Positions 1 through 8,681 are shown, counted from the first letter of the stretch. The stretch is DNA of 64,000 bases from an uncultured Agathobacter sp. (GCA_934316545.1 CAKRDT010000006.1:10988-74987); one strand, 5' to 3'. Program-made: numbers and translations. Notes: generated by a model not told the origin, from the letters alone.

Positions 1-1035
1 CTTCAGAGAACTGTGCAGGCTGTTCACCCGTCCAAGGTTAAACGTTCCTGAGAAATGCTGTTTACTTGGGATTTCCACATGACGGATGTTGTTTGTATGG
101 CAGAGATATTTGTAGCTGTGATGCCCGTCAGTAACCAGAACTGCCTCACCTTTTAACCTGCCCTGCAGGTACTTCTTCACATCACTGCTGTCTGCCGAAC
201 CTGCGCTGACCGGCTGCACATAAATATGGTTGCTCCTGTCAACCGCAGTGAGTACGCAGACCTGCTGGTGGTTCCTGTCAATCATGTCACAGCCTGTCAG
301 TTTCTTCTGGCTGCCCATGATCATTTCCCTCAAACAGTGCGGTTTTGCCTTTGCAAGCCTGTTGAAATCTTTCCCTATGTAATCAATCCGTTCTGCCTTT
401 GTCCTGTGGTGCCTTGGAAGTCTGCCAAGGGTGTCAATAAACCAGTTCCTGTCTCTTTTCCCCTTGAAAGAAAGACGGACATAAGTGCCATCTGCCTCGG
501 TAATGCTGTTAAATGTATCGCAATAACCATAAATGTCCTGAATCATTTTGTACAGTTTTATGCGGCACAACCATGCAGTGGCAGTACTCACATTCATGTT
601 TTTTGCAATATTCGTCAATGATTCTCCATTGATCGTTCCACGCACTGCTTCCAGCCACTGCCATTCCTGCAAATGTGTGTAGTGTGTAATAAGTCCGTAA
701 TTTTCGCTAAAAGTCTTTCCGCAGTCTTTGCAGAGATACCTCTGCACACCGCCTGTTGTCTTGCCGTGCCTGTTAAAAGAGAGGGAACCACAGTGCGGAC
801 AGCAGGAGATTTCTGCTTTGGGCTTGCTTCCATTTTCAGAAAGCCCATTCTTTTCCACACATGCTTTCTCCGCCTGTCTACAATCACTGTTTTTTGTATG
901 CTGTTTTTCTGCAAGCTGTGCTTTCAGTTTTTCAAAGATTACCACAAGCTGGTCATTGTTGAGTTTTTCCACACCATGGATCACCTCTCCATAGTCCATG
1001 GTATCTGCCAGAAATTTCAGCAGGGTATGTTTCAT
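1..1035 (-). CDS. IS1595-family transposase (partial, runs off window)
   Basis: DDE-type transposase that moves its own IS. The frame is open from an ATG at 1035 to the window edge (345 residues visible), so the C-terminus is missing. After an N-terminal helical segment of about 70 residues come a zinc ribbon (CPHCG ... CKDC), an HTH-like part ending in TAWLCRIK, the first acidic motif EADGTYVRLSFKGKR, and a second (VLVTDGHHSYK). It is the same family as the transposase at 1959-3170 but clearly diverged from it. The start lies 8 bases after the stop of the endonuclease gene, so the two are probably co-transcribed and the endonuclease may be a passenger of this IS. The visible part is intact. 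Family assignment is from recognised motifs only. Confidence 0.8.
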   Translation of the reverse strand, partial: MKHTLLKFLADTMDYGEVIHGVEKLNNDQLVVIFEKLKAQLAEKQHTKNSDCRQAEKACVEKNGLSENGSKPKAEISCCPHCGSLSFNRHGKTTGGVQRYLCKDCGKTFSENYGLITHYTHLQEWQWLEAVRGTINGESLTNIAKNMNVSTATAWLCRIKLYKMIQDIYGYCDTFNSITEADGTYVRLSFKGKRDRNWFIDTLGRLPRHHRTKAERIDYIGKDFNRLAKAKPHCLREMIMGSQKKLTGCDMIDRNHQQVCVLTAVDRSNHIYVQPVSAGSADSSDVKKYLQGRLKGEAVLVTDGHHSYKYLCHTNNIRHVEIPSKQHFSGTFNLGRVNSLHSSLK

Positions 1036-1043
1036 TTTTCCTG

Positions 1044-1796
1044 CTATCCATCCTCCGCAGAGTCCTTCTTTTTTCTGTCCCTGTGAGGTCTGAGATTTTC
1101 ACAGGCACAAAGACTCCTGTAGACAGCGACCTTTTGGATATCCAGTGCTTTTTTCCGGTTTTCCAGTGCTTTTTGCTCCAAAGCTGCTGCGTTGTTCAGA
1201 TAAACTTCAGCCTTGTCAAACTCACTCTTTGCAGAATCCATATATTGTTCTGCCATGGACACCATTGCAAGGTTGTTTTTGTTGTCCGGAAGTGTATCGA
1301 ACCAGACCTCGTCATGTGTATGGTAGAAGAGGATTGTCTGCATCAGTATTCCATAATTGTCATATGGCACTTTGCCTGTTTTCTTTGCCTGAATGATCAT
1401 ACTCATTTCATGGGGCAGAATGAGTTCCACACCCAGCTGTTTTGCATACAGCCGTGTCTCTTCTGACGCATCTGATGTGGAAAAGACCACTGGGATACAG
1501 TTGTCTGCCGTTGCATTTCTTACATGCATTCCTGCATAAACCTCTGCAACTGCGGTCTTTTCCAACGGTACTTTGTGGTTTTTACACTGGATGTAAAACA
1601 AGAACTCCTTATATGTGCTTTTTCCATTGTGACTGAAAGTTGCGCAGATATCCACACCCCCGTCAAACCCTGCCTTGTACTGTACAGGATCTGCGATGTT
1701 CGCCTTATTTGTTCTCCATGCTTCCAGACCACTCTGGTTCAAAATATCCACGATCAGTTCCTCATATGATTTTCCTTTTGCTGCTGCACTTGCCAT
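1044..1796 (-). CDS. Mrr-like restriction endonuclease-fold protein, probable IS passenger
   Basis: 250-residue protein with a PD-(D/E)XK nuclease core of the Mrr type: an N-terminal helix with a conserved Glu (KSYEELIVDIL), then GFDGGVDI with the catalytic Asp, then FYIQCKN as the QxK motif. The C-terminal third is helical and charged (coiled-coil-like) and may contact the transposase or DNA. The start at 1796 is chosen because AAAGGGG lies 8 bases upstream; an upstream in-frame start at 1859 has no such site and crosses a 19-bp palindrome. It sits just ahead of the transposase at 1-1035. Mrr-type enzymes usually cut modified DNA; whether this one restricts phage DNA, helps transposition or is inactive cannot be seen. 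Confidence 0.7.
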   Translation of the reverse strand: MASAAAKGKSYEELIVDILNQSGLEAWRTNKANIADPVQYKAGFDGGVDICATFSHNGKSTYKEFLFYIQCKNHKVPLEKTAVAEVYAGMHVRNATADNCIPVVFSTSDASEETRLYAKQLGVELILPHEMSMIIQAKKTGKVPYDNYGILMQTILFYHTHDEVWFDTLPDNKNNLAMVSMAEQYMDSAKSEFDKAEVYLNNAAALEQKALENRKKALDIQKVAVYRSLCACENLRPHRDRKKKDSAEDG

Positions 1797-1815
1797 AATC
1801 AGGTACCCCTTTCTA

Positions 1816-1834
1816 ACAGTGCCCAGGGCACTGT
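1816..1834. repeat. 19-bp perfect palindrome upstream of the endonuclease gene
   Basis: Arms ACAGTGCCC and GGGCACTGT around a single central A. It lies about 20 bp upstream of the start codon at 1796, between it and the preceding transposase gene. It could be an operator or a hairpin in the leader. No T-run follows on the minus strand, so it is not a good terminator. Confidence 0.55.
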
Positions 1835-1958
1835 GTAAAAAATTTAAGTACCTCAACATATTTTAATGTCGTTTACATACGTCTGGTGCTTAAAAGGGGG
1901 ATGTCCGTGCAGTTTTTGAAAAACTCCCTGCATAAACCTGAAAACCCGGTGCATTTTT

Positions 1959-3170
1959 CTACAATCTCGTTGGAAACTTTCCTTTTGTATCAAGACTGAT
2001 TTCCCTTGACTGTAATTCTGCCATGGTGACCTGATTCACCTGTTCTCTGGTGTCAATATCAGGAATTTCATCATTCATTATGTTATAAAGTGCCTGAACC
2101 TTTTCTTCTACCGGGTAATCTTTGTATTTCTGGAGCCACCAGAAAAGCATGAGATTTAAGTCAAGGTATTTAATTGAAAATGCCCTGCCTTTGTATCTGT
2201 CAAGGTAGGAATCCATACCGCTGTGGAGGCCGTTGACTTTTGCAAGGTTGTATTTCCCTGCGGTATGCTGTCCCGCCGGGACAACTTCGTGTCTGGCTTT
2301 TGTTCCATAGAGCACACGGTTATAAGCATTATGGTCATCTGTGACAAGTATGTTGCTCCTGTCAGGGATAAACCTTGGTTTCAGCTTGCTCTTTGCCATT
2401 GCCTTTTCCAGCCGCCCAACGGCAACAGGCTCAACATAAAGTTCCCCCGTGGTGTCAATCAGGGTGAGGATACAGATCTGCTCGTTGCTGATGCCGCGTT
2501 TCACTTTTTCTGACTCTCCTGAGAGCAGGTATTCCAAAAAATCTGGTTCCTCTTTTTGTAACTTGTCATATAAACCAGCCTGCTGTAAATATTCCACCCG
2601 TTGAGCATAGTTCCTGTGATGACGCGGCATTCGGTGAAGGATGTAAATAAAGAACTCCGGGCTGCGTTTGCCCTTGAAGGATGCCCGGTAATAGTATTCA
2701 TCCGCTTCGGCGAGTCCTTTGAAAAGGTCACTGTACCCATACATAGTTGCGATTGCCTGATTCACTTTAATTCTGCACAACCAGGCGGTGCTAACGGAAA
2801 TATGAGCATCTGCTGCTATCATGGGAAGGGAGTGATCATAAACAATCCCCCGTATGACGGTTTTCCATTGTTCACTGGTGAGATGGGTGTACCTGAGACT
2901 GTCCCCATGGTTTTCGCTGAATGTTTTACGACAATCCTTGCAGATATAGCGTTGCATGCCAGAAGAAGTGCATCCATGTTTTTTGTAATGGGTGCTTTTA
3001 CAGTAGGGACAGCAGGATATTTTGGATTTGCCTACTTTTGGCTGTGCCCTTGGAGAGTCAGAACTGCTTTCAGAACTTTCTTTTGCTTTCAGCTGTGTTT
3101 GTAACTGTTCCAGTTCTTCTAGGGAAAGACTGTCAATAAACTCCTGTAGTTCTTTGTCTGTCAGTGCCAT
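1959..3170 (-). CDS. IS1595-family transposase
   Basis: Full-length 403-residue DDE transposase. An acidic N-terminal helix (LTDKELQEFIDSLSLEELEQL) is followed by a zinc ribbon (CPYCKS ... CKDCRKTFSENHG, about residues 53-85), a helical DNA-binding part ending in TAWLCRIK, the first catalytic Asp in LAEADEYYYRASFKGK, the second in ILVTDDHNAY and a C-terminal catalytic region (GLHSGMDSYL ... YLDLNLMLFWW). The ATG at 3170 has AAAAGGAG 9 bases upstream. It stands alone, without a passenger of its own, and about 160 bp upstream of the endonuclease gene. Terminal inverted repeats could not be placed with confidence. It looks intact and could be active. Confidence 0.85.
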   Translation of the reverse strand: MALTDKELQEFIDSLSLEELEQLQTQLKAKESSESSSDSPRAQPKVGKSKISCCPYCKSTHYKKHGCTSSGMQRYICKDCRKTFSENHGDSLRYTHLTSEQWKTVIRGIVYDHSLPMIAADAHISVSTAWLCRIKVNQAIATMYGYSDLFKGLAEADEYYYRASFKGKRSPEFFIYILHRMPRHHRNYAQRVEYLQQAGLYDKLQKEEPDFLEYLLSGESEKVKRGISNEQICILTLIDTTGELYVEPVAVGRLEKAMAKSKLKPRFIPDRSNILVTDDHNAYNRVLYGTKARHEVVPAGQHTAGKYNLAKVNGLHSGMDSYLDRYKGRAFSIKYLDLNLMLFWWLQKYKDYPVEEKVQALYNIMNDEIPDIDTREQVNQVTMAELQSREISLDTKGKFPTRL

Positions 3171-3245
3171 AAACTTCCACTCCTTTTATAAAAATAAATA
3201 TTTTCTTATTCTTACAAAAGTGTAGTTTTTCAGGACGTGAAAAAA

Positions 3246-3270
3246 GGCTCTCCAGAAGTTCTGGAAAGCC
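3246..3270 (-). terminator. Rho-independent terminator of the secreted-protein gene
   Basis: On the minus strand the hairpin arms GGCTTTCCAGAA and TTCTGGAGAGCC (one mismatch) are followed by six T (complement of 3240-3245). It lies about 105 bp after the stop of the gene at 3375 and before the IS1595 transposase. Confidence 0.75.
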
Positions 3271-3374
3271 CTTGGGTATGGTATTTGATTTTTATATTGC
3301 ATGCGTGATTTGTGAAATGTATATTTATACTGTTGAGTTAAGAAACACACAATTCTGAAAAGGGAGATTTCAAA

Positions 3375-4224
3375 CTACCTGCAAGCCTTTGGAAGCTTAA
3401 AGTTTGTTGCCTTATTATAATTCGTATATGTCTGTGTTGCAACTGCCTTTGTGTAACTGAGGTTCACATCTGTCGCACCGTCTACACCCATGTCCTGCAT
3501 CGACCGCGTCAGAATTGTCATATAACTGTTCATAAACGCTGTCATGTTTGTTGTAATCTTAACCGGAAGATATGTTTTCTTATCCACCCAGATTGTCGCA
3601 TTCACGGATTTCAAATTTGAGTAATCAATCGCTGCGCTATCCGATCCACTCCCCATACCGATTGCTGAAAAAACAGTTGCCATCGCTTTTCCAAGATCTT
3701 CACCGGTAATCTGTGCGGAAATCTGAACCGTGTTAACATTGTTGACTTTCACATTCTCCTTCACGATCTTCGCATTGGAATACATCTCCGTGTCGATCGA
3801 TGATAAGCTGTCAACATAACTGCTCATATCCATCTTCTCATATTTCTTGTCGTCCAACGAAACATAAGAAATGATCTTACCCTTTGCATTCTGCCTGATA
3901 TATGTGTACGATTTCGCCTTGCTGCGCTTGCCGTTCACACTCATCGTCGTTGTAGAGACACCCTTTGCCTTCATCGGCTTTACAAAGGAAATGACCTTCT
4001 GCACCGTCTTGGCATTCATCGTATCTCCATCCGCAATCATATTCTGTACCGTTGTTGTAGTCGCCTCGTAGGACTTAACCTTCGCTGATGCCTGTGTCAT
4101 CTTCTTTAAGTACTGATCCGCCGTCAGCGTCGCAGCGCTCGCCAGTACCGTGCCTGCAAATGTGCAGAGCACCATAGCCGCCGTCAAAAAGCGCAGCCAT
4201 CAAACTCTTCTTTAATTTTTTCAT
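3375..4224 (-). pseudogene. Secreted LppX/LolA-like protein with a one-base frameshift in its signal peptide
   Basis: The mature part is open from a TTG at 4187 and is a secreted beta-rich protein of about 240 residues, resembling the LppX/LprG/LolA-type folds common in Firmicutes (repeated strands, TADQYLKKMTQASAKVKSYEATTT). The natural start is the ATG at 4224: it has AGAGGAG upstream and encodes MKKLKKSLMAAL, a textbook signal-peptide start. The frames do not join: the A5 run at 4186-4190 (T5 on the coding strand) has one base too many. With four T the product would read MKKLKKSLMAALLTAAMVLC and continue into the long frame to an ASAA cleavage site. This may be a sequencing error, a pseudogene or slip-strand phase variation. 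Without the fix, translation from TTG 4187 would give only part of the signal peptide. Ligand unknown. Confidence 0.7.
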
Positions 4225-4358
4225 AACTCATTTCTCCTCTTAGATTTATGATTACTGTAACATATTTAGGATGTCATTCCTGTTTTCTTTTGTCAACGAG
4301 AACTTATTCTCTGATTCCTATTTTTGCCGGAGCAAACGCAATAAACGCATCATCTTTT

Positions 4359-4706
4359 TCATTTATGTAGCTGTTCCAATATCCGATCGTACTGGACATA
4401 CATCTTCTGCACTTCATTTTCGAGCGTATAATAATGCATAATGTATGGGATCAAAAGCACCACAAACAGTAAGGTCAGTGCCAAAAGCGCCGGCATCCCA
4501 ACCACCAGGGAAGCCACAAAAGACATAAGCGTCAGGACGGCAAACGTAACCGTCACGATAAGATGTATCAGGCGCTCATGCTGAAAAAAGCCAATCTGCA
4601 CCAAATGTTCCTGTAAGATTTCATTCCATCGCTCAGGTGGGATTGAGTCCGGATCAGACAGGATAGAATCAACTTTAAGTCTGTAGGATATAATTCTTTT
4701 TTTCAT
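4359..4706 (-). CDS. Small two-helix membrane protein
   Basis: 115 residues. An acidic/basic N-terminal cytoplasmic stretch of about 45 residues (PDSIPPERWNEILQEHL) precedes two adjacent hydrophobic segments at about residues 47-67 and 72-92, followed by a helical tail (ENEVQKMYVQYDRILEQLHK). I do not recognise the family. The spacing to both neighbours is more than 100 bp, so it probably has its own transcript. No catalytic motif is visible. Confidence 0.65.
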   Translation of the reverse strand: MKKRIISYRLKVDSILSDPDSIPPERWNEILQEHLVQIGFFQHERLIHLIVTVTFAVLTLMSFVASLVVGMPALLALTLLFVVLLIPYIMHYYTLENEVQKMYVQYDRILEQLHK

Positions 4707-4781
4707 AAAATCAACTTCTTTCTGAAATGCATAAGTTATCGTCTGTTAATATCCAAATTTAACGTTTTTGCATATATAAAA

Positions 4782-4803
4782 AGCCGATGTATACACACCG
4801 ACT
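4782..4803 (-). terminator. Rho-independent terminator of the PPC-like secreted protein
   Basis: On the minus strand arms AGTCGGTGT and ACATCGGCT (two G-U pairs) around GTAT are followed by TTTT. It begins 8 bp after the stop codon at 4811. Confidence 0.75.
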
Positions 4804-4810
4804 TTTCACA

Positions 4811-5599
4811 TTATGATACCTTTTTCACTTTTAACTTATAACAAAAATTCTTGTCATATGAAGAATATTTCATATAAACTTTCTGTCCTTTCTTCAAAGA
4901 AACCGTTCCAACTTTTTTCCAGCCTTCTCCGCTCCCCAATCTTGTACTTGCAAGACACTTATATGAATTATTATATAATGCACAAGTCAAACCATAATAA
5001 TGGTCAATATCAGTGTTCACTGCCTTAACCGCATATCTGCCTTTTGAAGGGGCCGTAAATACATAATAATCCTCATCATCCAGCATCATAATTCCATTAT
5101 ATGTGGTGTTCAGTTTTACCTTATCGGCTGAACTCTTGCTATTATTGTTCTCTGTTTCTAAATTCTTCACACTATGCTCTACAACGCGGAATTTATAGTC
5201 CCATTGATAATCAGAACCAGATGAAGAAGAGAAAATCAGTCTAACTTTGGTACCTTCTTTAAAAGATAACATGGATGATGTCCACACACCATTGGAATAA
5301 TAAACATTTGTATTCTCGTATAACTTATCGTTGACAACAACCTTTACCGGCATCCACCAAGTTGTCGAATCAGAAACTTGATTCTTATGCATATAATATT
5401 GACACGCAACCTCAATTGTTATATATCCGGACTTAGGCATCTCATATACATACTCCTGTGACGTTCCACCTGGCAATGCCATCTCATACCAATCATTTCC
5501 ATTTATCGTAGTCGTTTCAGCCTTAACCTGCTCAGATGGCATTAAAAAGGCAGATAACAACATTGCCCCAGCAACTATCAAACTTACTATTTTTTTCAT
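4811..5599 (-). CDS. Secreted protein with PPC-like C-terminal domain
   Basis: 262 residues from the ATG at 5599, which has AAAAGGAG 8 bases upstream; an upstream in-frame start at 5680 lacks a site and would bury the signal peptide. The first 27 residues are a Sec signal peptide (MKKIVSLIVAGAMLLSAF, cleavage near VKAET). Two beta-rich modules follow. The second (about residues 145-262) begins ETENNNSKSSADKVKLN and contains DDEDYYVFTAPSKG, which resembles bacterial pre-peptidase C-terminal (PPC) domains. No protease domain is present, so this is probably a stand-alone adhesion or binding protein at the cell surface. A terminator follows directly, so it is monocistronic. Confidence 0.65.
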   Translation of the reverse strand: MKKIVSLIVAGAMLLSAFLMPSEQVKAETTTINGNDWYEMALPGGTSQEYVYEMPKSGYITIEVACQYYMHKNQVSDSTTWWMPVKVVVNDKLYENTNVYYSNGVWTSSMLSFKEGTKVRLIFSSSSGSDYQWDYKFRVVEHSVKNLETENNNSKSSADKVKLNTTYNGIMMLDDEDYYVFTAPSKGRYAVKAVNTDIDHYYGLTCALYNNSYKCLASTRLGSGEGWKKVGTVSLKKGQKVYMKYSSYDKNFCYKLKVKKVS

Positions 5600-5704
5600 G
5601 ACATTCTCCTTTTTTGCGATATTTATAAATATACTACATATTTTTCTGTTCAGCAAGTTTCTTATCCAATCGACCACCATTCAAAGGTTACACTAGTTTT
5701 CCTC

Positions 5705-6841
5705 TCATATGTCTACAACCAAATGGAGTTCACTACACTTATATTCTGTAACAATATATGGAAAATGCCCATTAAATAGTAAATCTTTAATTACTATGCT
5801 ATGCGGATGATGATATCTATTTCTCGCCCCTGCCGACATAACATAAAATGCATCTAATTGTGCTAATTTTGAATTATAATTATGCTTAGATCCATGATGT
5901 GGAATTTGAATACAACCAATGTTCTCCCAATATGTATCATACGCCTCATATAACTCTTTCCACTTATATTTTCCAGAAGCATCATAATCCCCCATATATA
6001 GACAACCAGCCATTTTTGAGTCACAACAACAATACCTCTTAGCATGACATGTATCATTTACACCTTGGCCTACGTATTGTATTGCCACTTGCGCTTCCAT
6101 CCCAGAATATAAAGTCATCGAATTTGTATTAAAAGATCCCTTTACTTTTTTATAACAATCTTTTATTTTATTTCGCTCTGTATCCGTTCCATTCTCCCAT
6201 ATTGACTGTAAATCCGCACTATCCATATCTTTCCCAAAGCAATTTTCTAATTCGTTTTGCAAAAATTCAAGTCTATCTTCTTGCCTAAAATTATATGGGA
6301 TAAATAACCACTCTCTTTCTAGTGAAGAATTATAAATAACATTTTCTAAAATACGCTCAATGACATTTTCCCCCGACCGAATCAACATCGCATCGATTTC
6401 ATTATTACCACTTTGGTCATTCTCCTCAACCTTATATAATTTTGGTCTATCCGCTATATCAAATTGATTGAATGCTTCATATGGATCACGCACAAATAAA
6501 GACGCAAATGACTCTTCCCCGTTATTCTTTATTATATTTAACAAACTTATATACTTCGTATTTTTCTCTGTTATTAATGGGAAAAACATTTTTTTAACAT
6601 GACAATACTTTAATAAAAACGGAATTCCATTGATATGATCGTCATCCAAATGTGAAATAAATACTGCATGTATCGTCTGGTCTTTATAAAAATTATCCCT
6701 TATCTGTTTTTCTACTAATTTTACATTGGTTGACGATCCACAATCATAAACAATATTAACATCTTCATTATCTCCCCAACCTTCAAATTGTTCACAATAA
6801 AATGCGCCTTGCCCAACCGGCAAAAAACTTCTAATCATCAT
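5705..6841 (-). CDS. Metallo-beta-lactamase-fold hydrolase (ComEC/Rec2-like), second of two
   Basis: 378 residues. Metal-binding motifs of the MBL superfamily are visible: SHLDDDHINGI (residues 63-73, HxDxDH), MGDYDASG (the Asp ligand strand) and IPHHGSKHNY (HHG, about residue 317). The motif order and the C-terminal HHPHS... part match the ComEC/Rec2-associated hydrolase subgroup, members of which cleave phosphodiester or nucleotide bonds. No signal peptide or membrane segment is seen. It is the last gene of a three-gene operon: 33 bp after the other MBL protein, with AAGGAG ahead of the ATG. Two diverged MBL paralogues side by side suggest a heteromeric or sequential enzyme. Substrate unknown. 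Confidence 0.75.
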   Translation of the reverse strand: MMIRSFLPVGQGAFYCEQFEGWGDNEDVNIVYDCGSSTNVKLVEKQIRDNFYKDQTIHAVFISHLDDDHINGIPFLLKYCHVKKMFFPLITEKNTKYISLLNIIKNNGEESFASLFVRDPYEAFNQFDIADRPKLYKVEENDQSGNNEIDAMLIRSGENVIERILENVIYNSSLEREWLFIPYNFRQEDRLEFLQNELENCFGKDMDSADLQSIWENGTDTERNKIKDCYKKVKGSFNTNSMTLYSGMEAQVAIQYVGQGVNDTCHAKRYCCCDSKMAGCLYMGDYDASGKYKWKELYEAYDTYWENIGCIQIPHHGSKHNYNSKLAQLDAFYVMSAGARNRYHHPHSIVIKDLLFNGHFPYIVTEYKCSELHLVVDI

Positions 6842-6874
6842 TGATTGTTTTCTCCTTCTGCCCTAACACATTTA

Positions 6875-7837
6875 TCAAATTGTCATTATATACCAACCAT
6901 TATATTCATTTGAGAAAAAAGTTTCTTCATTTCTTCTTCTCGCAAAAGTCTCATATGTAACATATACGTCTATGCCATTTTCCCCCGCCGTATTTAAAAT
7001 GATACAATTAGCTTCATTATTTGTAATATGATCAAGATTCCTTGTATTCCAGGAATCATAATCTAAATATTGACTTTGGGCATTTCCAAACAAGGTAAGT
7101 TTAGGATTTAAAACATCTAAATATTCGTCATTACCACCTGTTTTTCTTCCATGATGCGGAGCCACCAAAACATCAACGTCCGTAACATCTTCTTTATGAT
7201 TTTCCAATATATAATCCCACGTTTTCTCGGCTGAATCGCCTGCAAAAACCACCTTTTTTCCATCACCAGTTCGATACAATATCACATATGAACAATCATT
7301 GTATTCTTCTGTTCTATTTGCTTCTTCCACCAGTTCGGGCGTAGGTGCTAGCAAATATAAACCGTCAGCTCCTGAGTTTCCATTTTCATCCTGATTATAA
7401 TACTGTCCATAACTTCCGGAATATAAATGCATTACTTTAGGGGAAGTATCAGACTTTCTAATTTCTTGATAAAACTCCCAATCCTCCTCTTTATATTTTC
7501 CCCAAGAAGTATTTTCATCCATCACTTTTGTGTTTTCAGTGTCCCAAAAATTCAAAACTTCAAATGTTTCAAATAATTCTTTGATTCCATCCATGTGATC
7601 CATATCAGGATGTGTTAAGACAAATCTAAAGATCGTTTTTATTCCTAAATCTGACAAATACTCTATTGGATTGACCGGGTAATTTTTTTGATTATGATTT
7701 CCTGATAAAGACGCACTCTCAAAAACCATCTCTAATGCCGATCCATTTGAGATGTCTATAACAGTATTGTGTCCAGAAGGATGTTTTACCAAAATACAAT
7801 CCCCTTCATTAACATTTAAAAAATGAATTACACCCAT
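6875..7837 (-). CDS. Metallo-beta-lactamase-fold hydrolase (ComEC/Rec2-like), first of two
   Basis: 320 residues. The start VIHFLNVNEGDCILVKHP is typical of ComEC-like MBL proteins. Metal ligands are in THPDMDHMDGI (residues 75-85), VFAGDSAEK (near 203) and VAPHHGRKTGG (near 229). It shares domain type with the next gene but little sequence, so it is not a recent duplicate. The ATG at 7837 has AAAAGGGAGG upstream. It lies 22 bp after the membrane-protein gene at 7860-8420. The operon context, next to SIR2-HerA, suggests a nucleotide or nucleic-acid hydrolase in phage defence; this is inferred from position only. Confidence 0.75.
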   Translation of the reverse strand: MGVIHFLNVNEGDCILVKHPSGHNTVIDISNGSALEMVFESASLSGNHNQKNYPVNPIEYLSDLGIKTIFRFVLTHPDMDHMDGIKELFETFEVLNFWDTENTKVMDENTSWGKYKEEDWEFYQEIRKSDTSPKVMHLYSGSYGQYYNQDENGNSGADGLYLLAPTPELVEEANRTEEYNDCSYVILYRTGDGKKVVFAGDSAEKTWDYILENHKEDVTDVDVLVAPHHGRKTGGNDEYLDVLNPKLTLFGNAQSQYLDYDSWNTRNLDHITNNEANCIILNTAGENGIDVYVTYETFARRRNEETFFSNEYNGWYIMTI

Positions 7838-7859
7838 ATAAATATCCTCCCTTTTGAAA

Positions 7860-8420
7860 TCATTGAAGCTTACGAGAATTGCTATATACTTCTACTCTTT
7901 TTCTAATATAATCCGTTTGTTTTTTATAACTATGTACAAAAATAAGTATAATTAAAAATCCACCCGCTATACAAAGTAAATTTTGGCCCACCATCCCCAT
8001 CTGCTTCACACAATCATAGAATAACCAATCGTATATTTTGGCTCCCATTGCAAGCGCCAAGACAGAGATGATCGTACGATAGACATTGTTCGTTTCATTC
8101 AATGTTACTATCAAAGGATCATTTTGGGAAGCTTCTACGTATTGTTCATAAGGAGCAAATTTCAGATAGGCTTCTTTCAATTTTGTTTTTTTATTCTTAA
8201 TTTTCAATGCTTTTAGCCACTTTTCGACAGTCAAAGATCCAACACGACTTATCAACATTCCAACAAAATAATACATTACAACATTTTCCCATCCTGACCT
8301 TATAAATGTAAACCTTGTGGTCTGATCCACAATATAACAGAATACTATCCCTGGGAACAAATTGTTAAATATATTATATGAAGATATTTTATCTAAAACA
8401 CTTTTTACCACTTCTTCCAT
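7860..8420 (-). CDS. Multi-pass membrane protein of the MBL operon
   Basis: 186 residues with about four hydrophobic segments: near 20-38 (NLFPGIVFCYIVD), 47-64 (VVMYYFVGMLISRVG), 115-135 and 145-163. A charged loop of about 50 residues (KALKIKNKKTKLKEAYLKFAPYEQY) sits between the second and third. The N-terminal phrase with NIFNNLFPGIVF resembles short membrane proteins I associate with defence-type operons, but I cannot name a family. It is the first gene of the operon and may anchor the two MBL proteins or act as the pore-forming effector. The ribosome site is weak (TTAGAGTGAT). A direct-repeat element lies 100-130 bp upstream. Confidence 0.6.
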   Translation of the reverse strand: MEEVVKSVLDKISSYNIFNNLFPGIVFCYIVDQTTRFTFIRSGWENVVMYYFVGMLISRVGSLTVEKWLKALKIKNKKTKLKEAYLKFAPYEQYVEASQNDPLIVTLNETNNVYRTIISVLALAMGAKIYDWLFYDCVKQMGMVGQNLLCIAGGFLIILIFVHSYKKQTDYIRKRVEVYSNSRKLQ

Positions 8421-8494
8421 ATCACTCTAATATGATAATTAATAAAATTAAAAATCACTTATATCCTTTCTTTTAGTCTAATCTATTTTAGACC

Positions 8495-8508
8495 GAATGT
8501 GGACATTC
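8495..8508. promoter_or_regulatory. Palindromic operator-like site before the MBL operon
   Basis: GAATGT GG ACATTC, a perfect inverted repeat with a 2-bp centre, lies between the direct repeats at 8521-8550 and the start codon at 8420. The size fits a dimeric regulator. Function is inferred only from position. Confidence 0.35.
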
Positions 8509-8520
8509 CACAATATAGAT

Positions 8521-8550
8521 GACAGAAATGGAACTTTTTTGACAGAAATA
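8521..8550 (-). promoter_or_regulatory. Tandem 20-bp-period element upstream of the MBL operon
   Basis: GACAGAAATG at 8521-8530 and GACAGAAATA at 8541-8550 (plus-strand reading) are exact copies except the last base, on the same face of the helix. A matching pair stands upstream of the SIR2-HerA operon at 12147-12178 (24 of 32 positions equal by hand alignment). The half-site spacing resembles direct repeats bound by LytTR-type regulators, but the base match to AgrA sites is only partial. Confidence 0.45.
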
Positions 8551-8613
8551 GGAAATATTATAATCTTTTTACCTTATTTATCTCTTTTTGCATAGTAATT
8601 CTACAAAGAATTA

Positions 8614-8643
8614 AATCAGGCAGGTCGAAAGACCTGCCTGATT
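8614..8643. terminator. Perfect hairpin terminator after herA
   Basis: Thirteen-base arms AATCAGGCAGGTC and GACCTGCCTGATT around GAAA. It is about 40 bp after the herA stop on the minus strand, with a short T-rich tail. The inner 20 bases are identical to the hairpin at the 3' end of the ISL3 element near 53754-53773. Confidence 0.6.
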
Positions 8644-8681
8644 CCCATTTGGGTTCAATTTATTTATACTATTCACCAAAA

